A DNA stretch of 64,000 nucleotides from Pseudomonadota bacterium. GTDB lineage: Bacteria; Pseudomonadota; Alphaproteobacteria; Sphingomonadales; Govanellaceae. How positions within the stretch are numbered: position 1 is the first letter of the stretch; each line of letters opens with the position of its first letter. The notes beneath the pieces are model-generated. The model worked only from the letters and a program-made list of their open reading frames with translations. It was not told the origin of the DNA and made no database searches. Location: assembly GCA_003577275.1 (NCBI GenBank), contig QEVO01000001.1, positions 372,001 through 436,000 of the forward strand, in the 5' to 3' direction. Of this stretch, positions 42,219 through 51,668 are shown piece after piece. A program made the position numbers and the translations under genes.

Positions 42219-42279
42219 GTCATTCCCGCGTAAGCGGGAATCCAGAAATAGCCTGGACCCCCGCCTTCGCGGGGGTGAC
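42219..42279. repeat. double palindromic repeat (CATTCCCGCG family)
   Basis: CATTCCCGC/GCGGGAAT with loop GTAA and CCCCCGC/GCGGGGG with loop CTTC stand side by side between ybaB and recR. A related unit occurs at 48523-48620. Such pairs are common dispersed repeats in alphaproteobacteria and may terminate or stabilise the transcripts. Confidence 0.82.
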
Positions 42280-42323
42280 AATAAAGGATAGGACACATCA
42301 TTACGATAAGCGCGAACAAGACT

Positions 42324-42650
42324 TCAGAACGGCATTTTGAAGCCGGGCGGCAGGCTCATGCCGCCGGTGATCTTGCTCATTTCCTCGCTCATGCGCGCCT
42401 CGACCTTGGCGCGGGCATCGGCGTGCGCGGCCTTGAGGAGGTCTTCGAGCACCTCGGCTTCATCAGCCACCAGGAGCGAGGGATCGATCTTGACGCCGTG
42501 AAGCGCGCCCTTGCCGTTCAAGGTGATGCTGACCATGCCGCCGCCGGAGGTGCCCGTTACTTCCATCGCTTCCAGCGCCGTCTGCATCGCCTGCATGCGC
42601 TCCTGCACCTGCTGCGCCTGCTTCATCAATTGGCCAAGATTTTTCATCAA
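42324..42650 (-). CDS. ybaB: YbaB/EbfC family nucleoid-associated protein
   Basis: A 108-aa DNA-binding protein: MKNLGQLMKQAQQVQERMQA, a central GTSGGGMVSITLNGKGALHG, and the end MSEEMSKITGGMSLPPGFKM. These are standard YbaB features; the dimer binds DNA like tweezers. It begins 18 bases after the dnaX stop. Confidence 0.95.
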   Translation of the reverse strand: MMKNLGQLMKQAQQVQERMQAMQTALEAMEVTGTSGGGMVSITLNGKGALHGVKIDPSLLVADEAEVLEDLLKAAHADARAKVEARMSEEMSKITGGMSLPPGFKMPF

Positions 42651-42668
42651 CGCCCTTCCCTAAACTTG

Positions 42669-44411
42669 TTAATCATCGAGTCCGAAGGCGTCGACATCCG
42701 ATCCTTCGGGCGTAAACATTTCTTCAAGCTCGCCGGATGACGCGCGATCGCGAATATCGGTGATTTCCGCGCCGGGAAACGCCGCGAGAATATCGCGCAC
42801 CAAGGGATCACGCTCGATCTCGGCGCGCAGCCGCGCCTTCATCGCCTGTTCCTGATCGTGCAGCGTCGCCTCGCCATCGTCCTGCGACAGGCTGACGATC
42901 CACGGCCGGCCGGTCCATTCTTTGAGGCGGGTGGTGACCTTGTTCAATAAATCGGCGGGTGCTTCCGGCTTCAGGCGCACCTCCAGACGGCCGGGCGCGA
43001 AGCGCACCAGATGCACGTTGTCGGTCAAGTTTTGCGCAATGCGCATTTCGCGATGGGTCTCAAACAGCGCCACCACATCGGCAAAACGCTGCGGCTCGGC
43101 GTAGGCGGTGGGCGCCGATTCAGGCGCTGAGATGGGCGCGCTGCGGGCGGCGCTGACGGCGCTGGTCTCGCCGCCGCCGCGCGCTATCGGCGATGACGCG
43201 GGCCGGCTTGGCGCGCCCAGCGATCGGCTGCCGGCCGCGCGGCGGGCGAGGTCGGCCGGGCTCGGCAGATCGGCGACATGGGCCAGGCGCACGATGATCA
43301 TTTCGGCGGCGGCGATGGGCGAGGGCGCGGCGCGCACTTCCTCCAAGCCTTTCAACAGCATCTGCCAAGCGCGGGTCAACACCGGGATGGAGAGATCGCG
43401 GGCGAACTCGCCGCCCAGGGTGCGCTCGGCCTCGCTCACCGCGACATCGCTGCCGGCGTCCGGCGCCACTTTCAGCCTTGTCACCCAATGCGTCAGTTCC
43501 AGCAGATCCTGCAATACCACCAGAGGATCGGCGCCTTGATCGTACTGGCTGCGCAGGCGTGAGAGCGCGTCTTCAACCTCGCCCGCCATGATGGCGCGAT
43601 AAAGATCGAGCACTTGCGCGCGGTCGGCCAGTCCCAGCATATCGCGCACTTGGCCTTCATCCACCGCGCCCGCGCCGTGAGCGATCGCTTGATCAAGAAG
43701 CGACAGCCCATCGCGCACCGAGCCTTCGGCGGCCCGCGCGATGAGCGCCAGCGCGGCGTCATCGATCTCGGCGTTTTCTTTTTTGGCGATGGCGCGGAAG
43801 TGCTCGATCAAGAGCCGCGTCTCCACCCGCTTCAAATCGAAGCGCTGACAGCGCGACAGCACGGTCACCGGCACCTTGCGAATCTCGGTGGTGGCGAAGA
43901 TGAATTTCACATGGGGCGGCGGTTCTTCCAGCGTCTTTAGAAGCGCGTTGAACGCATTGCGCGACAGCATGTGCACTTCGTCGATGATGTAGATTTTATA
44001 GCGCGCCGACACCGGGCTGTAGCGCACGCCCTCGATGATCTCGCGAATATCCTCAACGCCGGTGCGGCTGGCGGCGTCCATTTCCAAAACGTCCACGTGG
44101 CGCGAATCGGCGATCGAGCGGCAGGGCTCGCATTGGCCGCAAGGGCTGACCGTGGGCCCGCCCTTGCCGTCGGGGCCGACGCAGTTAAGAGCGCGGGCGA
44201 TGAGCCGGGCGGTGGAGGTCTTGCCGACGCCGCGCACCCCAGTGAGGATGAAGGCGTGGGCCAGCCGGCCCGAGGCGATGGCGTTCGCCAACGTGCGCAC
44301 CATGGCGTCCTGGCCGATGAGTTCGGCGAAGGTCTGCGGCCGGTACTTGCGGGCCAGCACCCGATAGCCGTCGTCGCGGGCAGTGGTCGCGGGGCCGGCG
44401 AGGTCGGTCAT
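42669..44411 (-). CDS. dnaX: DNA polymerase III subunits gamma/tau
   Basis: A 580-aa clamp-loader ATPase. YRVLARKYRPQTFAELIGQD, Walker A GVRGVGKTSTARLIARAL, the C4 zinc module (CGQCEPC plus an upstream Cys), Walker B IYIIDEVHMLS and the SRC motif LSRCQRFDLK are present. Domain III (about 240-365) is followed by a Pro/Ala linker (about 385-430) and a tau-like C-terminal region. I see no obvious slippery frameshift site and did not search exhaustively; many alphaproteobacteria make the short form otherwise. It follows the SRP RNA gene on the same strand. Confidence 0.97.
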   Translation of the reverse strand: MTDLAGPATTARDDGYRVLARKYRPQTFAELIGQDAMVRTLANAIASGRLAHAFILTGVRGVGKTSTARLIARALNCVGPDGKGGPTVSPCGQCEPCRSIADSRHVDVLEMDAASRTGVEDIREIIEGVRYSPVSARYKIYIIDEVHMLSRNAFNALLKTLEEPPPHVKFIFATTEIRKVPVTVLSRCQRFDLKRVETRLLIEHFRAIAKKENAEIDDAALALIARAAEGSVRDGLSLLDQAIAHGAGAVDEGQVRDMLGLADRAQVLDLYRAIMAGEVEDALSRLRSQYDQGADPLVVLQDLLELTHWVTRLKVAPDAGSDVAVSEAERTLGGEFARDLSIPVLTRAWQMLLKGLEEVRAAPSPIAAAEMIIVRLAHVADLPSPADLARRAAGSRSLGAPSRPASSPIARGGGETSAVSAARSAPISAPESAPTAYAEPQRFADVVALFETHREMRIAQNLTDNVHLVRFAPGRLEVRLKPEAPADLLNKVTTRLKEWTGRPWIVSLSQDDGEATLHDQEQAMKARLRAEIERDPLVRDILAAFPGAEITDIRDRASSGELEEMFTPEGSDVDAFGLDD

Positions 44412-44469
44412 GGGGAGACTGTCTCCGTCTCAGCGCTCTATTAAGGGGGCGCATCGTGTCAATGCGGGT

Positions 44470-44563
44470 GGGAGCTGGCAGGCGACCCAAGCGAATCTCG
44501 TTACGGCTGCTTCCTTCCGGACCTGACCGGGTTGGCGAGCAGCTTGCCCGCCGCCAGACTCCC
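44470..44563 (-). ncRNA. ffs: small bacterial signal recognition particle RNA (4.5S)
   Basis: On the minus strand this reads GGGAGTCTGG at the 5' end and ends CCAGCTCCC, with the universally conserved core GTCAGGTCCGGAAGGAAGCA in the middle and the GGAA tetraloop. Helix ends pair over about 94 nt. It binds Ffh for co-translational targeting. Its position just upstream of dnaX is widespread in alphaproteobacteria. Confidence 0.95.
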
Positions 44564-44630
44564 GGTCCAGTATATCGGGCATTTCGCCCCGGGGTGCAAG
44601 TCCGGGGGCGGCAACAGGGAGAACTATCAG

Positions 44631-45515
44631 GTGATTGCTTTTACCGGGGGCATAATCGACCGCGCCGACGCCAGACGGAACGATAAGGCATGGCTGGAGG
44701 AACAACGCCATAGCCGCGACCTGCGGGTGTTGGCGCTGGCGGACTTAAAGCCGCTCCTTGCCAACGGCGGCCTCAGCTGGCTGGCGCCGGAGGATATCCC
44801 CGAGGACGCCTGGGCGACGCGGCTGGCGGTGCTCCTGGGCCTCATTGGCGGCGCGCCGCGATTCGCCCTCGATCTGAGCGGCCTCAGCCTGCCCGCCGGG
44901 CGGGGAGACTATGTGGATTTGCGCGCCGCCGCCGGCCTCTTGCCGCCGGACGAGCTGGCGCTGGCTGGCCTGGCGCGCTCGCTCGTCGACTGGCACGCCC
45001 GGCACCGCTTTTGCGCCGCCTGCGGCGGCCCCACCGCGCTGCGGCGGGGCGGGGCGCATCGCCAGTGCATCACCGAGGCCTGCGCCGCCGAGCATTTCCC
45101 TCGGGTCGATCCGGTGGCGATCATGCTGGCGACCCGGGGCGAGCACTGCCTGATGGGCCGCCAGACCCGCTTCCCGCCGGGCATGTTCTCGGCGCTCGCC
45201 GGCTTCATCGAGGCCGGGGAGAGCATCGAGGAGGCGGTGCGGCGCGAGATCATGGAAGAGGCCGGCGTGGCGGTGGGCGCTGTACGTTATATCGCCAGCC
45301 AGCCCTGGCCGTTCCCCTCAAGCCTGATGATCGGCTGTCTGGCCGAGGCGCTAAGCAAAGAGCTTATCCCCGACAGCGACGAACTGGAGGAATTGCGCTG
45401 GTTCAGCCGCGACGAGGTCAGGCAGGCGCTTTGCGGCCAAGCCAAGGATTTCTTCGTGCCGCCACCCATCGCCATCGCCCATCACTTGCTGAAGGCGTGG
45501 ATTGCGGGCGGTTAG
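44631..45515 (+). CDS. nudC: NAD(+)/NADH diphosphatase NudC
   Basis: A 294-aa Nudix hydrolase. The GTG start at 44631 (AGGGAG upstream) gives VIAFTGGIIDRADARRND, like other NudC N-termini; the longer frame would run into the SRP RNA. A four-Cys zinc ribbon (FCAACGG and a second pair QCITEACAA), then the Nudix box GFIEAGESIEEAVRREIMEE followed by AGV, and the NADH-specific SQPWPFPSSLM. It cleaves NADH and removes NAD caps from RNA. Divergent from dnaX; converges with pheA, overlapping by four bases. Confidence 0.95.
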   Translation: MIAFTGGIIDRADARRNDKAWLEEQRHSRDLRVLALADLKPLLANGGLSWLAPEDIPEDAWATRLAVLLGLIGGAPRFALDLSGLSLPAGRGDYVDLRAAAGLLPPDELALAGLARSLVDWHARHRFCAACGGPTALRRGGAHRQCITEACAAEHFPRVDPVAIMLATRGEHCLMGRQTRFPPGMFSALAGFIEAGESIEEAVRREIMEEAGVAVGAVRYIASQPWPFPSSLMIGCLAEALSKELIPDSDELEELRWFSRDEVRQALCGQAKDFFVPPPIAIAHHLLKAWIAGG

Positions 45516-46366
45516 CCGTTCTTCAGCCGGAAGGGGTGCGCCGGGTAGACGCCGAAGATGCGGATCGAGGTGGTGAAAAACGCCAGTTCTTCCATGGCGA
45601 ATTTCACCCGCTGCTCGCTGGGGTGGCCTTCGATGTCGGCATAGAACTGGGTGGCGGTGAAATTGCCGTCCACCTGATAACTTTCCAGCTTGGTCATGTT
45701 GATGCCGTTGGTGGCGAAGCCGCCGAGCGCCTTGTAAAGCGCCGCCGGCACGTTGCGCACCTGGAACATGAAGCTGGTGATGGTTGGTCCGTTGTCGGCC
45801 GGCGGCTCGGCCGCCTCCCGGGCCATGATGATAAAGCGGGTGGTGTTGTGCTCGGCGTCCTCGATGTCTGAGGCGAGGATTTTCAGGCCATAAATCTCCG
45901 CCGCCAGGGCCGAGGCGATGGCGCCTACCGCCGGATCATTACGTTCGGCGATCCATTTCGCCGCCCCGGCGGTGTCGGCGTGCACCAAGGATTTGAGCCC
46001 CAAGCGGCGCAGCGTCCCCCGGCACTGCCCCAGCGCCTGGACATGACTGTGCACCTCTTTGAGGGTCTGCAAGGTGGCGCTCTTAGGGGCGAGAAGCTGG
46101 TGGTTTACCCGCAAGAAGTGCTCGCCGATGATGTGCAGACTGGAATGGGGCAGGAGCTGGTGAATGTCGGCGACGCGGCCGGCCACCGAGTTTTCGATGG
46201 GGATCATGCCGAGCCGCGCCGCGCCGTCTTCCACCGCCTGGAACAAGTCCTCGAAGGTGGCGCAGGGCAGCGCCTCCATGGTCGGGTACACCTGCCGGCA
46301 GGCGAGGTGAGAATTGGCGCCGGGCTCGCCCTGGAAAGCTATGCGGTTGGTACGATCGGCCGCCAT
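45512..46366 (-). CDS. pheA: prephenate dehydratase
   Basis: A 284-aa monofunctional enzyme converting prephenate to phenylpyruvate in phenylalanine synthesis. IAFQGEPGANSHLACRQVYP, LGMIPIENSVAGRVADIHQL, and the catalytic TRFIIMARE (Thr-Arg-Phe) are intact. A C-terminal ACT domain (about 195-275) carries the feedback-binding GALGF/ESRP-equivalent motifs as KALGGFATNGINMTKLESY. No chorismate mutase domain. Confidence 0.96.
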   Translation of the reverse strand: MAADRTNRIAFQGEPGANSHLACRQVYPTMEALPCATFEDLFQAVEDGAARLGMIPIENSVAGRVADIHQLLPHSSLHIIGEHFLRVNHQLLAPKSATLQTLKEVHSHVQALGQCRGTLRRLGLKSLVHADTAGAAKWIAERNDPAVGAIASALAAEIYGLKILASDIEDAEHNTTRFIIMAREAAEPPADNGPTITSFMFQVRNVPAALYKALGGFATNGINMTKLESYQVDGNFTATQFYADIEGHPSEQRVKFAMEELAFFTTSIRIFGVYPAHPFRLKNG

Positions 46367-46545
46367 GGCCCCTCTTCCTGGTTATTTTTGAAGGGGCGCA
46401 GTATCCATGGCGCGGCCATGCCTGTCAACGCGGGGCGCCGGCGGCCTAGACGCTTGTTCTTGGTCGCAAACGACGGTACATAAAGGCAGTCAATTGGCGC
46501 CTGGACCGTGCCGGGCGGAACCGTAGGGAAGACGGGGGCAAGACC

Positions 46546-47274
46546 TTGAATATATTTGAATTGAATAAGATCGCCGCCGCCGTGATCGTCAGCGCGCTGG
46601 TCATCATGGGCATCAACCAGGTCGGCCACATGATGTTTAAGCAGGAACCGGCCGAGCGCGCCGCTCCGGCTGCCGCGCCCGCAGCGGAAGAAACAGCCGC
46701 CATGAGCGAGGAAGCCGCCGCTCCGGCCGAAGAGGCCGTTGCCGCTGCGGAAGAGGCCGCTGCCCCAGCGGAAGAAGCAGCACCGGAAGCCGCTGCGCCC
46801 GCCGAGCCTGTAGCGGCTCCCGCTGAGGCGACGCCAGCGGCCGAAGCTCCCACCGCTCCCACAGCAGCTCCAGTCCCCGCAGCGCCGGCGGCCGTCCCAG
46901 CCGCCGCCGGTTCGGCCCTGGCCGCGCTCTTGGCGCAAGCCAAGCCCGAGGATGGCGTCAAGGTCTTCAGGAAATGCTCCGCCTGTCACACGGCGGAAGC
47001 CGGCGCGCCCAACCGCACCGGGCCCAATCTTTATAATACCGTCGGTCGTCCGGTGGCTGGGCATGCCGGGTTCACCTACTCCGACGCCATGAAGAGCCAC
47101 GGCGGGACCTGGACCTTCGAAGCGCTGGACGCTTATCTGGAAAATCCAAAGGACGCCATTCCCGGCAATAAGATGTCCTTCATCGGCTTGAAGAAGCCGA
47201 CCGACCGTGCGGCGGTGGTCGTTTATTTGAATTCCAAGAGCGACAACCCGCTGCCGCTGCCCGCTGCGCCGTAA
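46546..47274 (+). CDS. cycM: membrane-anchored cytochrome c (CycM-type)
   Basis: A 242-aa protein with a TTG start: NIFELNKIAAAVIVSALVIM is the uncleaved membrane anchor and is strongly like CycM of other alphaproteobacteria. A long Ala/Pro/Glu-rich flexible linker (about 30-125) holds the heme domain above the membrane. The heme motif is CSACH at about 143-147 and the distal Met is in GNKMSFIGL. CycM carries electrons from the bc1 complex to terminal oxidases. The linker's GC-rich repeats also open shadow frames on the other strand. Confidence 0.93.
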   Translation: MNIFELNKIAAAVIVSALVIMGINQVGHMMFKQEPAERAAPAAAPAAEETAAMSEEAAAPAEEAVAAAEEAAAPAEEAAPEAAAPAEPVAAPAEATPAAEAPTAPTAAPVPAAPAAVPAAAGSALAALLAQAKPEDGVKVFRKCSACHTAEAGAPNRTGPNLYNTVGRPVAGHAGFTYSDAMKSHGGTWTFEALDAYLENPKDAIPGNKMSFIGLKKPTDRAAVVVYLNSKSDNPLPLPAAP

Positions 47275-47278
47275 TATT

Positions 47279-48121
47279 CTAAAGACGCCGGGCGCGCAGC
47301 CAGGCGTCCGGCTTTTCCCGCCGCACGATGGCGATCACCTCTTCCAAGGGGTCGATGGTGACCGCCATCGAGGAAGCGTTGGCGTGCAACAGCCGCCTCT
47401 CATCCGCCATGATGCCGACGTGACCGGGAAAGAAGACGATATCGCCGCGCCGCAGCGGCGCGCCTTCGGCCAACGCTTCGCCCACCGTCGCCGCCTGCAT
47501 GTCGGAATCGCGCAAGGTGCGCCGGCCGCACGCCAACAGCGGCATCTGGACCAACCCCGAGCAGTCGATGCCCGCCGCCGTCCGCCCGCCCCATAAATAA
47601 GGCGCGCCGAGAAAGCGTTCCGCGGCATCCAGCGGGTCGGCAAGCCATTCCCCCAGCGGGCGGACATGACGTACCGGCACCCAGCCGCCGTCAGCCAGCG
47701 GCAGGAAGCCTTTGACCGGGGCGGCGTCAACGATCGCCAATAGGCTGCCGAAATAAAGGGGATGCAACGGCGGCCGCTTCAGGTCGGGCGCGGCATAGCG
47801 GTGGCTGGCGGTGGCCGACAGCCAATGGGTGGGCTCGGCCGCCTCGGCCAGCATCGAGGCCGGCAGGTAGCCGACATAGTCGTCGCGGGTCGATTGGCCC
47901 CACGCCAGGCCATCGGCCTGGTCATAAACCAGAAATCCTTCGCCATAGAGAAGCTCGCTGGCCATGGTGGCTGCGTCGGGTTTGGACCACAGCGGCGCGG
48001 CGGCGGCGGTGACGCGGCGCAGTGCGCCCACCACGTAGCGCTCTGCCGGGATCTGATCTCTCAGGCTCTCTGCCGCCACGTCCGGTCGGGCCGGCGTCAG
48101 CCGGGGGTCAAAAGACGTCAT
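47279..48121 (-). CDS. NlpC/P60 (C40) family peptidase
   Basis: A 280-aa protein starting at 48121 (MTSFDPRLTP); the frame further up overlaps the MarR gene and is rejected. The N-terminal half has SH3-like segments (PLWSKPDAATMASELLYGEG, DDYVGYLPASMLAEAAEPTH). The peptidase half has the catalytic cysteine in AAGIDCSGLVQM, the histidine in FPGHVGIM and the third residue in LLHANASSM. No signal peptide is evident, so location is uncertain. Alphaproteobacteria often encode this protein next to leucyl aminopeptidase, as here. Confidence 0.9.
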   Translation of the reverse strand: MTSFDPRLTPARPDVAAESLRDQIPAERYVVGALRRVTAAAAPLWSKPDAATMASELLYGEGFLVYDQADGLAWGQSTRDDYVGYLPASMLAEAAEPTHWLSATASHRYAAPDLKRPPLHPLYFGSLLAIVDAAPVKGFLPLADGGWVPVRHVRPLGEWLADPLDAAERFLGAPYLWGGRTAAGIDCSGLVQMPLLACGRRTLRDSDMQAATVGEALAEGAPLRRGDIVFFPGHVGIMADERRLLHANASSMAVTIDPLEEVIAIVRREKPDAWLRARRL

Positions 48122-48480
48122 GACGTCAACTCCGCCTGAGCCAGGGCCGCGCCGGCCGCCTCGATGCGCGCCGCAAGGTCGCTTAAAAAAACCGAGCCGG
48201 CGACGGTGCGCTGAATTAGGACATTGCGCTTGTCGGTCTCGTCCTTGCGCCGTCGAGCGAGCCCCAAGGTCGCCAAGCGGTCGAGCGCGCGAGTGACCAC
48301 GGGCTTGGAGAGCTGCAACGCGGCGGCCAGACCGCGCACGGTGTGCGGCGGCGGCAGCAAATAGACATGCAGCAGGATTGCCAGTTGCCGCGCGGTGAGG
48401 TCTGGCGCGTCGCTTTGCACGGTGGCGCTCAAGGCCCGCTGCCATAACGTCAGCGCCGATATGCCCTTCAAGCTGTCCAT
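48118..48480 (-). CDS. MarR-family transcriptional regulator
   Basis: A 120-aa winged-helix protein: LTARQLAILLHVYL, VRGLAAALQLSKPVVTRALD, RLATLGLARRRKDETDKRNV. The HTH plus the Asp-Arg-rich wing fit MarR proteins, though somewhat short. It precedes and overlaps the NlpC/P60 gene by four bases; both are probably co-transcribed. Effector unknown. Confidence 0.85.
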   Translation of the reverse strand: MDSLKGISALTLWQRALSATVQSDAPDLTARQLAILLHVYLLPPPHTVRGLAAALQLSKPVVTRALDRLATLGLARRRKDETDKRNVLIQRTVAGSVFLSDLAARIEAAGAALAQAELTS

Positions 48481-48522
48481 GTCGTTCTCTTAAGAGACTG
48501 TTGTGAAACTCAGCATAACACG

Positions 48523-48620
48523 GTCATTCCCGCGAAAGCGGGAATCTACTGTTTGCGCAATACACTGTATTCCCTATGGATTCCGGATCGCGCCGCTACG
48601 CGGCTTGTCCGGAATGACGA
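48523..48620. repeat. palindromic repeat (CATTCCCGCG family) with nested arms
   Basis: CATTCCCGCGAAAGCGGGAA forms a compact hairpin, followed by a second arm GATTCCGGATCGCGCC, then GCTTGTCCGGAATGACG. The outer arms GTCATTCC and GGAATGAC pair across the unit. Related to 42219-42279. It separates the MarR-NlpC pair from the aminopeptidase gene. Confidence 0.82.
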
Positions 48621-48659
48621 TGCTAATCCTGCAAAAAACCACTTTCGCAGAAACCTCCT

Positions 48660-50066
<1,407 letters not shown>

Positions 50067-50101
50067 GACTGTCTGCTCTCGCTAATGTGAAGTATGCCCA
50101 T

Positions 50102-50177
50102 CTAATGTGGGGTTCTGAAATTTGTAAAATCAGTTATATCAGCACCGAATCCAACTTCGAAATCAAAATGACCCTAG
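50102..50177. repeat. MITE-like palindromic element, copy 3
   Basis: This 76-bp unit starts CTAATGT and ends CCCTAG and shares CAGTTATATC, GCACCG and TTCGAAA segments with the reverse complement of 54862-54940. It is more diverged than the other two. It lies in the spacer before the GST gene, where no gene is otherwise seen. Confidence 0.75.
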
Positions 50178-50266
50178 TGTTGTGGAACTGAAGTTCGCGA
50201 AGGGACGGGCTGCAATATGAGGCGAACCTCGGATTCAGGACACTCGCAAATGTGGAAGGTAAAAAC

Positions 50267-50890
50267 ATGACCAAACGTACCCTGGCGATCGGCGACAAAC
50301 GCTATTCCTCATGGTCCCTCAGACCATGGCTGCTCCTTAAAATGGCGGGCATTCCTTTCCAAGAAGCCTGCATCAAGTTGCGTCAGCCCACGACCCTGGC
50401 CGAGTGCCTGCGTTATTCGCCGACGGGCAAGGTGCCGGTGCTGCTCGACGGCGCGCTGACCATCTGGGACACGTTGGCGATTGCCGAATATGTCGCTGAA
50501 ACCTGGCCGGAGAAGCAATTATGGCCGGCTGATCGCGCGGTCCGGGCGCGGGCGCGCAGCGTGGTCGCCGAAATGCATTCGGGATTTGCCGACATGCGGC
50601 GCGAAATGGCCATGGACTGCATCAGCGTCCTGCCGCGGCCCGAGTTGAGCGAAGGGGCCACGCGGGACGTGGCCCGGGTGCAGGAAATCTGGCAAAGCTG
50701 CCGTGAGGCGGCGCAGGGCGGACCGTTCCTGTTCGGGGCATTTACCATCGCCGACGCCTTCTTTGCGCCGGTGGCGACCCGTTTTGTCACCTATCAAATT
50801 CCCATGACAGGCGCGGTTCAAGCCTATGCCGATACCATCCTGTCCCTGCCGGCGATGCAGGAGTGGATCGCGGCGGCGACGCAGGAGTGA
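50267..50890 (+). CDS. glutathione S-transferase family protein
   Basis: A 207-aa protein starting at 50267 (MTKRTLAIGDKRYSSWSLRP). It has an N-terminal thioredoxin-like GSH-binding domain with SSWSLRPWLLLKMAG (catalytic Ser region) and GKVPVLLDGALTIWDTLAIA, where the cis-Pro and the Asp/Thr of the G-site are seen. The all-helical C-terminal domain carries PFLFGAFTIADAFFAPVATR. Zeta- or beta-like groups use this serine motif; the substrate is unknown. Possible detoxification role. Confidence 0.88.
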   Translation: MTKRTLAIGDKRYSSWSLRPWLLLKMAGIPFQEACIKLRQPTTLAECLRYSPTGKVPVLLDGALTIWDTLAIAEYVAETWPEKQLWPADRAVRARARSVVAEMHSGFADMRREMAMDCISVLPRPELSEGATRDVARVQEIWQSCREAAQGGPFLFGAFTIADAFFAPVATRFVTYQIPMTGAVQAYADTILSLPAMQEWIAAATQE

Positions 50891-50907
50891 GCCAGGCTCG
50901 TCTTGCT

Positions 50908-50932
50908 ACTGTTATCAAATTATGATAACAGT
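50908..50932. promoter_or_regulatory. operator palindrome before the TumE-like gene
   Basis: ACTGTTATCA and TGATAACAGT are perfect 10-bp inverted arms with a 5-bp spacer (AATTA), ending six bases before the ATG at 50938. It overlaps the probable promoter and is a good site for autoregulation by the partner HTH protein. Confidence 0.7.
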
Positions 50933-50937
50933 TGTCC

Positions 50938-51294
50938 ATGATCCAACGCCGCGACCCGAGCCTTGATTTACTGCTCGATCTTGACGGCCAGGTTCTGGTG
51001 GTGGATCCGGCAGGCGGATATTGGGTTAAGTTCGTGGTGACGCGGGTGCCGCCTACGGCGGAGCGGCCCCATGGTCTTGACTACTCGCTGACGCTGCACG
51101 GCCCGGAGGGCGAACGACTGGTCGGGTTTGATAATGCCCATCCAGTGGGCAAGCGGCATCACCATCAACCGCATGACCATCACCATCGGTTGAGGACTGT
51201 CAAACCCTACGATTATCGCGATGCGGCGACTTTGCTGGGCGATTTTTGGACTATGGTTGATGCCGTGTTACGAGACAGAGGAGTGATCCCATGA
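50938..51294 (+). CDS. TumE-like (DUF6516) toxin-antitoxin component
   Basis: A 118-aa protein: LLLDLDGQVLVVDPAGGYWV, GLDYSLTLHGPEGERLVGFD followed by NAHPVGKRHHHQPHDHHH, a histidine cluster, then YRDAATLLGDFWTMVDAVL. This matches the DUF6516/TumE pattern, where a DN.H segment with several His is conserved. TumE is a proposed toxin in pairs with a small HTH antitoxin. It overlaps the next gene by four bases. Metal or RNA binding through the His cluster is plausible but unproven. Confidence 0.78.
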   Translation: MIQRRDPSLDLLLDLDGQVLVVDPAGGYWVKFVVTRVPPTAERPHGLDYSLTLHGPEGERLVGFDNAHPVGKRHHHQPHDHHHRLRTVKPYDYRDAATLLGDFWTMVDAVLRDRGVIP

Positions 51295-51668
51295 CCACCC
51301 TGAAAGTGGGCATCGCCAGCTATGAAGACATGAAGGCGCGCACCTTGGCCATTGCGCGCGGCGCCCGGCGCCCGTCACCCGACGAGCCGAAGGTATGGTT
51401 TACTTCGACTGAGTCTTTCGCCAAGGTATTATCGGCAGGCAATCGCAAATTGCTGCGCACCATAGCTGAGAAAACGCCGGGGTCGCTTGAGGAATTATCG
51501 CGACTTACCGGGCGGGCGAAGTCGAACCTGTCGCGCACGCTTAAGACGATGGAGGGCTACGGACTAGTGCGCTTGGAGCGCGGCAAACGGGGGCAAATTA
51601 CGCCAAAAATAATGGCCGATCGCGTGGAATTACAGCTACCGATCATCGCCGGAAAGGGCTTGGTTTAA
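51291..51668 (+). CDS. TumA-like winged-helix antitoxin/regulator
   Basis: A 125-aa HTH protein: GNRKLLRTIAEKTPGSLEEL, SRLTGRAKSNLSRTLKTMEG, YGLVRLERGKRGQITPKI. This is the MarR/HVO_A0114-like winged helix seen in the second gene of TumE-type modules. It probably binds the palindrome at 50908-50932 and represses the pair. Its 3' end overlaps the converging membrane-protein gene by four bases. Confidence 0.78.
   Translation: MTTLKVGIASYEDMKARTLAIARGARRPSPDEPKVWFTSTESFAKVLSAGNRKLLRTIAEKTPGSLEELSRLTGRAKSNLSRTLKTMEGYGLVRLERGKRGQITPKIMADRVELQLPIIAGKGLV

Noticed and set aside
42669-44411. Programmed frameshift site in dnaX
   Set aside because: I noticed no clear A-rich slippery heptamer with a downstream hairpin at the usual position; the full-length tau frame is continuous.
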